DNA of 64,000 nucleotides from Silene noctiflora (GCA_009801015.1 VHZZ01003650.1:24036-88035), one strand, 5' to 3'; numbered from the stretch's first letter, positions 1 through 11,548 are shown. The notes: a model not told the origin generated them from the sequence alone. Numbers and translations: made by a program.

Positions 1-18
1 TCTGTTTAAGACTATAAT

Positions 19-120
19 ACTAATCAAGGGATAGGGGGTGATGCCCATGTATGAAAAGATAACAGTATAGGTGACACCCATTTACAAAAGGACATCCATA
101 TACAAAATGAGAGATTTATG
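19..120 (+). repeat. Dispersed ~30-bp-unit intronic repeat, copy 1
   Basis: This lies in the intron upstream of the first visible VCS exon. A head reading TACTAATCAAGGGA is followed by degenerate units of about 30 bp built on GTGACACCCATnTACAAAA. The same head and units recur at 22700-23302, 39092-39204 (opposite strand) and 39959-40031. No target duplication or open reading frame of note was seen. Confidence 0.6.
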
Positions 121-293
121 TTATGCTCTCAAACTATCATGCGTAATCTTATGTTGGGTAACTGGGTTATCTTTTCATGTTAGCCTACCCCATGCAGGAG
201 GCTCATGTTGTTGTCATTATCATATTGTGTACTCTGAGTCCAGTTTAGTATAGTCACTTCTTATATTGTCTATGTAACTTTTGTTTCTTGCAG

Positions 294-2298
294 ATAATGG
301 CCTCTATGAAAGAATTTCAAGAAATGCAGAAACAGATGAGCGCGAATGCTGCTGCACCAGTTATTAAAGAAGGTAGAAGACTAGAGGGAGCTGTGGCACG
401 GTGTGTGGAAAAGGCTACTAAAGCTAATGCTGATGCTTTATGGGCCCGTATGCTGGAAGAAATGGCTAAACATGAGAAATTGATACGAGATCGTACTCAG
501 CAAATATCTAGCAATCTGATGAGTAAGGATGTTGTCCCCATGCTTGAGAGATTATTGAAGAAAGAACTTGCCGCTGTTGGTACAAATATATCTCGTTCAA
601 TAATTCCAGCTATTGAGAAAACCGTTAGTTCAGCTATTACCGAATCCTTCCAGGTTTGACCCTCGGTTAGCTACTCATATTATTTTAAGAACAAATGATT
701 TGAAGATTTCCAGCTTTACCAGTGAATAACTTAATACTCCCTCCATCCCATTTTTATTGTCCCCTTTCCCCCTATGTTTATCCCATAATTATTGTCCCTT
801 TCTAAATTTAGCAAGGAAAAGTTGTAAATCTTCAATATTGCCCCTAGATAATTTTGCTACAAGCCTACAACCATCTTCATCCCAATGATAGTGTCCCCAT
901 TCCCTTTAATTCAAGGGGCATGATTGGCACATCATCTTTTCTCAAGTCCTCCCAAAATGGAACGGGGGACAATAAAAGTGGGATAGAGGGAGTATAACTG
1001 TTAAAAGGATTTATGCGTTAAAAAAGCAAAGGAACTTCTGGAACTGAAAGTTGGGTTGCCAATACCTTATACCGTAGTCCATAAGAAGGATTTCATCTAT
1101 CTGTTCATTGCAAACTTATATACACAAAGCACGATTCCCTATGGTTTCTGCCCTAGGGTGAAGGCCCAAAAAATGTGGGTCTTTAAAAGCTGAAGAAAAG
1201 TTAATTTCAAGTCCTTGTGCTAGTATTTTGTAATTTGTAAATAGTGCAAGAAAAATAGAAGATTTTAAAGATTTTTAGCTGCTGATGACATTTTACCGAA
1301 TAATACAATATTTTTTAATTGTAACTCACTTCTGGAAAATGGAAAGCAACAGAGTACAGGAACAACACTTATTGGCCCCATGCATGCACTTCCTTTAATG
1401 TTCATCTTATTACACCTATTCTTTCTTAACCTGCTACTGTTTCACAGAGAGGTGTTGGTGACAAGGCAGCTAGTCAGCTAGAGAAGTCAGTGACTTCAAA
1501 ACTAGAACCTGCAGTTGCAAGGCAAATTCAAGTCCAGTTCCAGACTTCTGGCAAACAAGCACTTCAGGTGCACATAATTCTCATTCAGAATAATTTCTTA
1601 TGTATATGAATAAATTTACAATTGATGTTAGGCTACTGCCTACCCAAAATATTTTGGGATTATGATTTTGTTGTTGTACAAGATTGACGCCTTTCAAGGT
1701 ATATGGTTATGATGAGAAATAAAAGAAAGGAAACCAGATTTAATTGTTTTTGTATTTTGATCTCATAACTGTTGATGTAAGTTGCTTTCAAGTTGTAATG
1801 TCGTGACAAGACCTGTGTTTGTTTGCAGGATGGATTGAAGTCTTGCTTTGAAGCTTCAATTATCCCTGCTTTTGAGGTCACTTGCAAAGCCATGTTTGAG
1901 CAAATAGATGTTGCATTTCAAAAGGGGATTGTTGAACATACACAAGCAGCTCAGCATCATATCGAGACTACGCATTCTCCATTAGCCCTCGCTCTTAGGG
2001 TATGTTTTTTTTTTTTTTTTTTTTTCCTGAACATGATGGGATGCATATCTGAGCTTGGTTTGATTCACCTATTATCACTAGCTGGTTTTGCCCGTTTTAT
2101 ATCATATCTTGATTGAGAATAAACTAACATCGCTGTTGAGAAGGCATTTCCTGCTTGGAGTAAATGGGTTTTATCCAAACATTGTGGCTAAGAAAGCCCT
2201 TGGTTTTATATGTTTTGAGCTTATTTGTTCCTTTTTGAAGTCATTATATGGGATTTCCAGGTTGGGAATTCAAGATTGGCATTGAACCATCACAATGT

Positions 2299-2346
<48 letters not shown>

Positions 2347-4449
2347 CTGTCGGATTGGGAATGAAACCATTATCAAAATCATAAACCTAGAGTATCTAAA
2401 GATCTTTTCACGTCTGCATCCTTGGCAGCAATTTTTTATTCAAAGAGCCATTGTCCTAAAATTTGTTCTTTATGTTCCATATGTATTTATTGTTCTAGTT
2501 TCATACCAATAACCCAATCTCTTTCTGTCCATAGTCCACTCTATACTTGTTATTGGTGGCTGGCATGGCTTGAAAAATGGGTCTCCTATGTTTAATCTAG
2601 CTTCCTCAGTAGCTTAGCGGGTGGTATTGGCTGTCTAGTTGATCTTTTGAATTTTGTGGCATTAGATCAATGGGGGGCTGGAAAAAAAGTTGAGATGACT
2701 ATGCTGGATGTCCAATAATTTTGCCCAGATTATGAAGGAAATAAAGATTAGAGCTGAAATAAATTTGGCAGGATGAAAATGCAATGAACACTCCCCTGGA
2801 TTACTAAACCAATGGTTATCGATGTTTACATGGATGAACATAATGAGTAACACTGACGAGCATAGAAGTGTTGATAAATATAGCCAAGTGTGGTGCTTTT
2901 ATTGTTTTACATAATTATGATACTTGTCAGAACTTAATCAGCTTTTGGGAGTTGGCGGGAAGGGTTTGAAATACTGTCGCAAGAAAGTTATCAACTACCA
3001 GCTATTTCTAGATCTATATTAAGTGATGAACATATTTTGTATGGTGAACATACAGGATTCTCTTAATTCAGCATCATCTCTCACCCAAAGCTTGAGCGGG
3101 GAACTGGCAGATGGTCAAAGAAAGTTGCTAGCTCTTGCAGCTGCCGGAGCAAACTCACAGTCAGGAAATCAGCTGGTAACACAATTAAGCAATGGGCCAT
3201 TGGCTGGTCTACATGAGAAGGTTGGTCTTTATTGTTTGGGACCCAGTTCTTCTTGTTAATAGTTTTGTGAGTTTTGTCAGTCATCTGTAGTCTTAAAGTG
3301 TTTATAATCGTGCTTGTTGGATTACTTGATTATATTACCTCTTGAGCAATTTTACTTACTTTATAGGTTGATCAGCCATTTGATCCAACTAAAGAGTTGT
3401 CAAGATTAATATCTGAACATAAGTACGAGGAAGCATTTACATCAGCTTTACAAAGGAGTGACGTGTCTATTGTATCCTGGTTATGCTCACAGGTATGCGT
3501 GGTAACTAAGCTATGAGTCTTATCAATTACTGTTTCTGCTTTTGTATGTTGTGGCATGAGAGCCAATCTATTTAGTTAGCCCTATAGTTCTTTGTATGAA
3601 ATTGTTGCTGGCATCAGGCAAATGATTTCAAATCAAGCGATACTGGTTAGAAACTACTGTAGATTTATAAGCCTGGTCTAAATCGTATACCCTTGCAAGT
3701 GTCTTTAACAATTTATGAAGAAGATGGATTTTCTGTATTATCATTGTTATTATTAGTTAGAGAACTCGAGGCTTTGGGCAATCTCTGCTTGAGGCTTTAT
3801 ATACTTGAATTTCTCAAGCTCATTGATCCAAGATTGAACATGAGGACAGGTTTTAAGATATTGATCGAGTTCGGCAATTATTTAAGATACAGTTTTCTGC
3901 CTTTTTGTCCACATCTCCTGCGCGTGTAGTTTCATAGGCCAACGACTCTTTCAGATTGCCTACTTGAATATTTTTTGTATCCCAAAATATATTTTTAAGA
4001 TGAAGAGTAGGTGATTGTCCGTGGTTGGCAGTAGTAATATTGATTATCTTTACTGGGATTTTTTCTTCTCTTTTTTCATAAGTTGATTAGTGGTAGTGAA
4101 AGCATGCTTACCAAGTTACTGCTCTGTATGCACTATGCAGGTTGACTTGCAGCGAATGTTAACTGTTTTGCCACTCCCTTTGACTCAAGGCGTCTTGCTC
4201 TCGCTACTACAACAACTTGCTTGTGATATAACAAAGGATACAACAAGAAAGCTAGGGTGGATGTTGGACGTGGCTTCATGCATAATACCGCATGACCCAA
4301 TGATAGCTGTCCATGCCCGCCCAATATTGGAGCAGGTTTACCAGATCTTGAATCATCAACGAAGTCTTCCAAACACCACACCTGCAGAAATCTCCAGCCT
4401 CCGTGTCATCATGCACGTCATCAACTCGATGCTCTTGGCATATAAGTGA
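294..4449 (+). CDS. VCS: VARICOSE (EDC4-type mRNA-decapping scaffold), C-terminal part
   Basis: Coding exons were read as 294-653, 1448-1567, 1829-1999, 3056-3220, 3367-3492 and 4141-4449. All are multiples of three with gt-ag borders, giving 416 residues and a TGA. The 5' two thirds of the gene lies before the window. The visible part is the conserved C-terminal region of plant VCS: a helical, coiled-coil-like segment ([20 protein letters not shown] near its start), then [20 protein letters not shown], and the ending INSMLLAYK. In plants VCS holds DCP2 and DCP1 together in cytoplasmic P-bodies for 5' decapping, and its loss lets aberrant mRNAs enter silencing. The N-terminal WD40 part cannot be judged here. 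The identity rests on remembered family sequence and is strong. Confidence 0.93.
735..994. mobile_element. Stowaway-like MITE (TACTCCCTCC...GGGAGTA)
   Basis: This sits in a VCS intron. The ends read TACTCCCTCCATCCCATTTT and AAAAGTGGGATAGAGGGAGTA in inverted orientation, flanked by TA as expected for Tc1/mariner-derived Stowaway elements. It has no coding capacity. A closely similar copy lies in RST1 intron 1 (about 33780-33947). Confidence 0.8.
2300..2346 (+). repeat. Long poly(T) tract in VCS intron
   Basis: A nearly pure run of about 46 T lies in the long intron between VCS exons ending at 1999 and starting at 3056. A shorter T run (about 18) follows directly after the donor at 2000. Tract lengths in assemblies are error-prone. 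Confidence 0.8.
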
Positions 4450-4807
4450 TGCAAGTGGGGGCGTCTCTTTGTTTTGTTGATTTGACAATGTATAGAAATT
4501 TCTGTCTCATGTCTTTTTCTCGAACTGAGTCGTTAAATTTGGAGTATGAAACACGGTGTAGATTGATATATATGGAAACATGGACAATGCGCGGTTTATC
4601 TTATCTTGACACGAGCGCAAGTCCCAAAGCGCCATTTAGCTATTTGAACTAGAAACAAAGTTGCTGAATGCAATTGGTAATGCGCAACTCGTCGTTTTGG
4701 GAATATGGAAGCTAATCAATTGTAGCTTCTGCACTCCATTTGTCCATTTTCTTTTCTAGGTTATGGCCCTGCTTATCCTCTGTACCTTGCCACAATGCGA
4801 GTCGGTG

Positions 4808-4813
4808 AATAAA
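4808..4813 (+). terminator. VCS: Candidate poly(A) signal of VCS
   Basis: AATAAA lies about 360 bp after the VCS stop codon and is the first canonical hexamer in the 3' flank. The 3' end is an inference. A single N at 4874 lies in a nearby T run. Confidence 0.45.
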
Positions 4814-5048
4814 ACATGTACTAAGGTGTGGTTAACATGTCATGGTTGACTATGGTAGGTGCTTTTTTTTTTTNTTTTTTGTACTAAAAACTAAGCAATA
4901 AAATATATCAACTTTATGTATGAATATATAATGAAGGTCTCAAACTATTTGTTTAATTCCGTAATTGAGGTAACACTCGAAACCGGCAAGGGACAATAAG
5001 ACTTGAATATTTTTGTATTAGTAGTCACAGTCTAGCATCAAATTAAGA

Positions 5049-5225
5049 TGGTGACATGATGTTGGTATATATCCCTATTATGTACGTGTATGTATATTGT
5101 ATACCTTGAACCTTAAAAAAGGGCGTTGACATGAGTTTGGTACATGTATTTGTATTTGTATTTGTATGTGTGTATATTGTATACCTTGAACCTTAAACAG
5201 ACCGTTGACGTGATTTTGATATACA
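5049..5225 (+). repeat. Imperfect tandem duplication, about 77-bp unit
   Basis: Two and a partial third copy of a unit contain GTATATTGTATACCTTGAACC and a CGTTGACATGA-like segment. The rest of the 4450-6040 spacer holds the VCS 3' flank and the J-protein 3' flank; nothing else was recognised. Confidence 0.7.
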
Positions 5226-6043
5226 AAACACGACACGCACGCCATTAGGAATGACATGTTTCCCTAATTGCCTGTTTGGCCTTTCAAAAAAACCACAACG
5301 TAAAAATTATTTATTAAAGTGATATTCGCGTACTTTGAACTGCCAATAGCGGTGTTTGCATTTGTTTGAATTTGTTATTTCCTTGTGGAGTTTCTATAAA
5401 CAAGTCATCGGCGATAGTGTATAGTTTCGGAATTTTTCTATCCAACGTGGACATCACTTTGAAATAAAGTTTCAAAACTGAACCAATAATCTCTTTTAAA
5501 CATAATTTTGGAACAAAATTAATGGAAAAAATATACTTCTACTACTCTTTTTTTATTATTAATTTAGGATGTACGATAACGTAATAACATAACATAATAC
5601 ATACGGAGTATTAACATTTCTTATTTAGACTAGACTAGTCATTTGGGACTACGTTGATATAGCCACACAAAGTAGAACTAGTCGGAAAAACCGAGAATGA
5701 CACATAACATTTAAAAAATGCTAGTGATAATATATTTCGTCTGATTATTTACGTTTTATTAAAATATTCGTCACAAAGACGTAATAGTGTAAAGACGTAA
5801 AGAATCGAAAGAATGGGACTGAGCAACAAGAAGCAAGATGTGCGATCTTAATATGATTGATTGAATATGTACAAGTCAAACCGCTCTGCAATTCATAAAA
5901 ATGTGCGAGCTACTACAAATCGTCTACATTACATTACACCAATTACAGCAAATTTCGCTTGCTTGCGACTGTCACAAGCAATTAATCGCCAAGGATTGAA
6001 ACACTAAACAGAAAACCCTAATTACTTAATTAATCAAAATTAA

Positions 6044-6484
6044 TCACCAACACTGATCTGTCTCCCACCTTCGAGTCGGCCGACGACGACCTGATACCGT
6101 AAACCGATGATTAGATCCGAATCCCAATGACATATCATATACAGCACGTGCCGCCGGATCACACAGCGTTTCATACGCGTTGTGGATCTCCATGAAATCA
6201 CACCCGTCCGATGACGACGACGATGAAGATTGCGATTGCGATGCGTCGGGATGGTAGAGCTTAGCTAAGGAGCGATAAGCGGATTTGATTTCGATGATGT
6301 CGGCGTTAGGTTTAACGCGGAGGACTTCGTATAAGCTGCTTCCTGAGCTTAGTTTACGCGAAGACGGTGGCGCGTGTCGTGGAGGAGGTGGTGCGACGGC
6401 GGCGCGGCATCGGAAAGAGGTGGCGGTGGCGGTGACGGAAAAGGAAGTGGTGGGATTGGTTGGGAAATTTAGGGATTTGAGCAT
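6044..6484 (-). CDS. Small chloroplast J-domain protein (J11-like)
   Basis: This is a single-exon gene of 146 residues. Residues 1-48 are rich in Ser/Ala/Pro/Arg and poor in acidic residues (MLKSLNFPTNPTTSFSVTAT), as in a stroma-targeting peptide. The J domain follows at about 50-117: SLYEVLRVKPNADIIEIKSA, then YRSLAKLYHPDAS with the HPD motif that triggers Hsp70 ATPase, and the NAYETLCDPAARAVYD helix. A Ser-rich insert sits between helices II and III, and the tail is basic with no Gly/Phe or zinc-finger region. Plant J11/DJC23-type proteins share this short layout and are stromal co-chaperones of Hsp70. The start is supported by the TATA box about 85 bp upstream. It could instead be a related DJC paralogue; J-protein identity is secure. 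Confidence 0.88.
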   Translation of the reverse strand: MLKSLNFPTNPTTSFSVTATATSFRCRAAVAPPPPRHAPPSSRKLSSGSSLYEVLRVKPNADIIEIKSAYRSLAKLYHPDASQSQSSSSSSSDGCDFMEIHNAYETLCDPAARAVYDMSLGFGSNHRFTVSGRRRPTRRWETDQCW

Positions 6485-6566
6485 TTTGACTTTTAGTGAA
6501 ATTGGGGGAAAATTGGAAGAAAATAGTTTGGGAGTTTTTCAGAGATAAATGAGGAATTGTTGGGAG

Positions 6567-6577
6567 TATTTTATAGA
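6567..6577 (-). promoter_or_regulatory. TATA box of J-protein gene
   Basis: On the minus strand CTCTATAAAATACT lies about 85 bp before the start codon, predicting a 5' UTR of about 50 bp. A second, weaker TATATAAATA lies at 6609-6619. Confidence 0.55.
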
Positions 6578-6631
6578 GGAAGAGGTAGTGTATGTATGCC
6601 TGTATGAGTATTTATATACAAAAAATAACAC

Positions 6632-6793
6632 AAGGTTTTACGAGACGGATAGTGACCGTCTCTCACACAAATACAAGTGAGAGGCAAGTGGGTATATCCA
6701 CTTGCAAGTGGGTATATCCACTTGCCTCCCACTTGTATTTATATGAAAGGCCACTATCCGTCTTAAACTTAAGACGGATAGTGGCCGTCTTAA
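6632..6793. mobile_element. Palindromic MITE (GACGGATAGTGRCCGTC family), copy 1
   Basis: The whole element folds back on itself. The left half, with ACGGATAGTGACCGTCTC and CAAGTGGGTATATCCACTTG, is the inverse of the right half ending in AAGACGGATAGTGGCCGTCTT. It starts about 55 bp upstream of the J-protein TATA box. Related copies lie at 9277-9381 and, more distantly, 31303-31497 and 43552-43712. Confidence 0.75.
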
Positions 6794-6935
6794 ATAAAAA
6801 TTAGCGAAAAAATAAAGAGAAAATAAAAGAGAGAGTGTTGACATTTGACACTGTTTCCAACACAAACCGTGTATTGTATTTTCATGTTTATCTGTACACC
6901 AATCAATCGACTTGGATGACCGACCTGGATAACTC

Positions 6936-7190
6936 GATTCGTTATAAAATTATAATTGATTATTTTAATTGATCCGTAATTTAAATTGGTCCGAATTAGT
7001 ATAATTTTATAACGAATTGATCAATTTAGATCGGTCCGAATTAATCAATTAAAATTACGGATCAATTTAGATTCGTTATAAAATTATACTAATTCTAAAT
7101 TTAAAATTCGGACCAATATAAAATTATATTAATTCTAAGTTTAATTGATCCGAATTTTAATTAGTTAGAAACTTAGAATTAATATGACTT
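6936..7190. repeat. AT-rich nested inverted repeats
   Basis: Blocks such as ATTCGTTATAAAATTATA, AATTGATCCG and GGTCCGAATTA recur several times on both strands, giving overlapping hairpins. No clean ends or target duplication were found, so the class is unknown. Confidence 0.6.
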
Positions 7191-7733
7191 AATTTAAGCG
7201 TTTGTTGTTGTAAAATACTCATTATTTCCAAATAACAAGATCCGAAAATGATCGGACCTCAATTAACCCGAATTCTTGCAAATTGGAATGAAGACATAGA
7301 ATTCTTCTAGTCTAGAAGACTCAAATCCTTTTGTTGTTCCCACAGATATTAGTAAGTTTGTGTTGCTTTCAACGAGTATTTATTTAATTAATTAATTAAT
7401 TGTATTAATGTGTGCAGTTGTGTGCCCATTGAATTATTGATCCACAGTCACAAAATATATTCCTTTATTTCTATGGGCAGTGGGTTCCCTTCTTTAAAAA
7501 AAGGGGGACATTATGTGGTCCAACTCCCCTTGATATTTGATTTTAATTGTTGGACTTTTACGATGACTGATTTGTGAATCTAAATTCATCCAACTCGACC
7601 TTTAATTGCGTCTTTTAGTTATGTTCCTCGCTCGTTTAATAGAATTGCGCGTAGCCTTGCTTGTAAGGCTATGACTAAATCTTAGGATAACTTCTTTTAT
7701 AGTTGCCCAAAAAAAAGACCTTTAATAAATCAG

Positions 7734-7974
7734 CACAAATAGGATTATACATCCGGTTGTATATAAGCATTGTACAACCAAGGTATAAGAATCTGAGCTT
7801 ATATGTATTTTTTCTGAGGTAATGCAAAGTTAATATTTTTAATGTGTAAATGGATGAGATCAGATATTTTCTAATAAAACTCATATTATTTAACATAAAG
7901 CTCAAATATTTTATTACAAAGCTCAGATTCTACATCGTACAACTTCTACAACTGGTTGTATAGTCCATGAATTG
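7734..7974. mobile_element. MULE-type MITE with 9-bp target duplication
   Basis: ATAAATCAG lies on both sides (7725-7733 and 7975-7983). The terminal inverted repeats of about 55 bp contain GGTTGTATATAAGCATTGTA on the left and the inverse of TACAACTGGTTGTATAGTCC on the right. They meet at AGAATCTGAGCTT and its inverse AAGCTCAGATTCT. A 9-bp duplication with long terminal inverted repeats fits a Mutator-like non-autonomous element. Confidence 0.75.
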
Positions 7975-8531
7975 ATAAATCAGACTACTATTCATTTAAA
8001 ATAATTCTAATTTAATTTTGTATGATTAATGTTAAGTTTTGACTAATTTGTGTAATTTTAACTCTAAATCCGCGTTACATAGGCATGAATGTGCGACATG
8101 AATGTGCGAAAGAAACTCACGTTTTTTTACCTTAATTTAGACTTGAATATATATTATACATCTCATTTTTCCCATTTGATTCCTCTAGTTAGTAAAGAAT
8201 ATTTAATGTGAGTAATTTTAGTTTGATCCTATGTTGTCGGATTTAGTGACTTGGATTTACGTTTTGATTTAAAGTTTCACTATTACTTTTCCTCATTAGT
8301 TGATAAAATGAAAACTCAAATGAAAACTACAAAGTAGTAATACTGAGAGAGATAAAATGGAGGACAAAACTGAAAATGTTTTTGAAAAGAGACGAGATTA
8401 ATTAATAAAAGACACTCCTAAATTCAATATTAGAAAATAAATCAAATATTGAAATGGATTGGTACCTAAACAAATAATTTGATTACCTACAACAAAATTC
8501 CCCTGCTTTAATATTATTATTATTATTATTA

Positions 8532-9047
8532 CTAGTTTTAAGTTCGTGCAAAAAATGCACGGGTGACTTTTAAAGCCGTACGAAAAAATACATGAATTAA
8601 TGTTATTATTAGAATTAAGTCGAATAAAAGTAGTAATAATAATAGTTACTCTCGAGCCAAATAAATTTTATCCCAATCTCTTATTATACTTTGTCTGAAT
8701 TTCTTATTTTACTCTCGGGCCAAATAAACTTGACAAATTATGTATAATGTTTGGTTTTGTAATATTTTGAATTTTCATATTTTTTCCCGAATTATTTTAT
8801 ATTCGTATGTTTTTTTATATTATATTAACCAAGTCATGTAAATATTCAAGAGTTGAGAAATTTATCAACTACTCCCGAAACAAAGTTTCATAATTAGAAT
8901 ATTAGAATAAGAAAGAAAGAAGAAAGAGAGTAATTAATCTTTCTAAAGATTATGGGGAACCCTATATCATCAACTTTGTTTCTCAATTCTTAAATTTCGT
9001 CAGCCAATAGAAGAAAACTAAATGTTTTAGCTTTTATAGATAGAGGA
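8532..9047 (-). mobile_element. Non-autonomous Helitron, about 516 bp, both ends present
   Basis: Read on the minus strand, the element starts TCCTCTATCTATAAAAGC directly after a host A (9048). It ends with the hairpin CGTGCATTTTTTGCACG, then AACTTAAAACTAG, directly before a host T (8531). A TC start, a subterminal hairpin 10-12 nt before a CTAG end, and A/T insertion are the Helitron hallmarks. It has no coding capacity. An internal direct repeat (ACTCTCGRGCCAAATAAA) is present. Confidence 0.75.
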
Positions 9048-9276
9048 TTATTATTATTAATTAAAGAATTAAAGGCAAATAGAAATGGGGGAAAATGAAG
9101 AAGTAATATTAAATATTCTAGAAGCAATAAGATCCAACAAGTAGTGAGTCAGATATCCTTTTTGGTTCTAGAAGTGTATACTTATCCAAATTCCAAATAC
9201 TACTACTTTCAATTCAAACTAGCTTTATCATAACGTCACTATAAATATATACATGTAATAATAATCACAAATTCTT

Positions 9277-9381
9277 ATTTAAGACGGCCACTATCCGTCT
9301 TAAACTTACCTCCCACTTGCATTTATATGAGAGGGCTACTATCCGTCTTAAGACGGATAGTGATCGTCTTAAGTAAGACCT
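9277..9381. mobile_element. Palindromic MITE (GACGGATAGT family), copy 2
   Basis: It starts TTTAAGACGGCCACTATCCG and ends AAGACGGATAGTGATCGTCTT, with an internal CTCCCACTTGCATTTATATG like that in copy 1. It is shorter than copy 1 because part of one arm is missing. Confidence 0.7.
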
Positions 9382-10128
9382 TCTGAATAATAATATGGTA
9401 TATTACATGCAATCAAATCTAATCTTGGATTATTAATCCCTTTGATTGAATGATGTATGTCATCATTGTCATGTATCCCTTTACTTTACTTTTACTACTT
9501 AAGTATATACTTACTTATAGGAGTACTTTTCTTTACTTTACTTTACTTTGTGGGTCACATGCCTTCTAGAACACCTGTTTTCGATTCATTTTTGCATACC
9601 AAATTAGCAACAATTCAAAACCATACCACCTGTTTCGGATTCATTTCTTCCTATAAAATATAACAGCAATATAACAGCAAGTATAACAGATTAATAACCA
9701 ACATTCATAGACCATATGAGTAATTAATAATTATTGAGGAAAACCGTCTGGGGTTTCAAGGAAAACATGTACAGAAAGTTAAACTAAAACAAAGACACAA
9801 TTTACAGATGACATTTGCAACCAAGACAGATTGACAGAAGATGCAGATTTGTATCAAGAAATCAGAAATCTCAACATTTACCAGAAACACACACAATTAC
9901 ACATACAGAAACAACAATCTCTCAATACAATCAAATCAAATCAAAAGTGTACGTGCGCAATCGCAATGTTGACCAGGTATCATATGGGTGAGCTACCAGC
10001 CTCTCCTCTCCTCCCTTCCCACACACTCTCTATGGCGTTGAATTCTTTATTCAACTCATGCACTTTCCCTCCTTCTTTTTCCTTCATTTCTTGTGCGCTT
10101 TACTTCTGCCTTTATTTCTTTTACTATA

Positions 10129-10138
10129 CTATAAAAAT
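10129..10138 (+). promoter_or_regulatory. MYB80: TATA box of MYB80
   Basis: CTATAAAAAT lies about 170 bp before the MYB80 start codon, predicting a 5' UTR of about 140 bp. The 9390-10300 stretch upstream shows only pyrimidine-rich and CTTTACTTTACTTT-like low-complexity DNA. A 140-codon open frame at 9831-10253 has no coding character. Confidence 0.5.
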
Positions 10139-10302
10139 CACTCTTTTATCCTCCAACCCTTATTCTACTTCTTTATTCTACTTCTTTATTCTACTAATTT
10201 ATACCTCTTCCTCTTATTTCACACTTGATACTATACTCATTTCATTACTATAACAACTAAGAAACAAAACCCCATTTTTATTCAAATTTAGGCTCTTTTA
10301 AT

Positions 10303-11433
10303 ATGGGCAGAATTCCATGCTGTGAGAAGGACAATGTAAAGAGGGGACAGTGGACTCCCGAAGAGGATAACAAGCTATCTTCCTACATTGCTCAACACGG
10401 TACTCGCAATTGGCGCCTTATTCCCAAAAATGCGGGTTAGTTTGTTTCCTTATTTCAAAAGCAAAAAACATTTGACACAAAGAACAACAGACTCACTTTT
10501 AAAAATATATAATTGTGTAGGTCTCCAAAGATGTGGAAAGAGTTGTAGGTTGAGATGGACCAACTACCTTAGACCTGATCTAAAGCACGGACAGTTCTCT
10601 CCAACAGAAGAAGAAACCATCATGAAGCTTCATGCCGTTGTCGGCAACAGGTACCCTTAATTGTCTTTACTAGCTAAGGTTCCAAAACTTATAACTCTAA
10701 ACAAGCATCATAATCAAGATATCACAGGTGGTCTCTAATCGCCGCTCAGCTACCTGGGCGCACGGACAATGATGTCAAAAACCACTGGAATACAAAGCTT
10801 AAGAAGAAGCTGACAGGAATGGGAATTGACCCAGTAACACACAAGTCATTTTCACATCTAATGGCAGAGATTGCAACGACATTGGGACCCCCACAGGTCG
10901 CAAACCTATCAGAAGCAGCTTTAGGCTGCTTCAAGGATGAAATGCTCCATCTACTTACAAAGAAGCGCATTGACTTCCAAGTGGGTCCTATGGCTTCACA
11001 GGGCAATACTAAAGGCAATAGCAATGGCCACTATGTTATGAACAAGTCAGAGGCAAAGGAGGACACAGTAGAGAAGATCAAACTTGGATTATCAAGGGCT
11101 ATACAACAACAGCCAGAAATGATAATGAACCAACCTTGGGAATCCAACGGAGCAACTTCGACCCACCCCAGTGGAGCCTGTAATAACACGTTTAGCACGT
11201 TTCAGTATGGTCCGCCTTTTGGACGTGACGACAATGGGTCACCATGGAGCCAAAGCCTGTGTACTGGAAGCACGTCTACGGCAGGGGACCCACTCGGACA
11301 CTTGAAACTGGAAGATGATAATGGTGAAGAATCTCAAGCTGTCAAGGAGATTAGAAATGGACATGGCATATTTAATACTGATTGTGTCCTGTGGGATTTA
11401 CCATCAGATGAGCTGATGAACCCAATGGTATAG
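10303..11433 (+). CDS. MYB80: R2R3-MYB transcription factor MYB80 (MS188/MYB103)
   Basis: Exons 10303-10435, 10521-10650 and 10728-11433 give 322 residues, close to the Arabidopsis length. The intron positions are the usual R2R3-MYB ones. The protein opens [21 protein letters not shown]2 (about 13-63) ends in [20 protein letters not shown], and R3 (about 66-116) contains [20 protein letters not shown]. The segment after R3, [20 protein letters not shown] and [18 protein letters not shown], is diagnostic of MYB80 rather than MYB35/TDF1. The C-terminal end, [15 protein letters not shown], is acidic and hydrophobic and may be an activation region (inference). Known role: nuclear regulator of tapetum development, exine formation and tapetal cell death; loss causes male sterility. 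No break was seen. Confidence 0.94.
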
Positions 11434-11492
11434 ACATCCCACAGGAAAAATTTAAAAAAAGAACATACAGAATCCCACAAATAGGTAGCTAG

Positions 11493-11498
11493 TTTATT
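11493..11498 (-). terminator. PA200: Candidate poly(A) signal of PA200 (minus strand)
   Basis: On the minus strand AATAAA occurs about 100 bp after the PA200 stop codon. It lies inside the predicted MYB80 3' UTR. Confidence 0.4.
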
Positions 11499-11542
11499 GA
11501 TAAATAATGAATTTCAACCTTGATCCAAGCTTTACAAATGTA

Positions 11543-11548
11543 AATAAA
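11543..11548 (+). terminator. MYB80: Candidate poly(A) signal of MYB80
   Basis: AATAAA occurs about 110 bp after the MYB80 stop codon and about 50 bp from the PA200 stop codon on the other strand. Confidence 0.4.

Noticed and set aside
9831-10253. 140-codon open frame before MYB80
   Set aside because: It covers the promoter and 5' UTR, is low-complexity, has no recognisable domain, and overlaps the TATA box.
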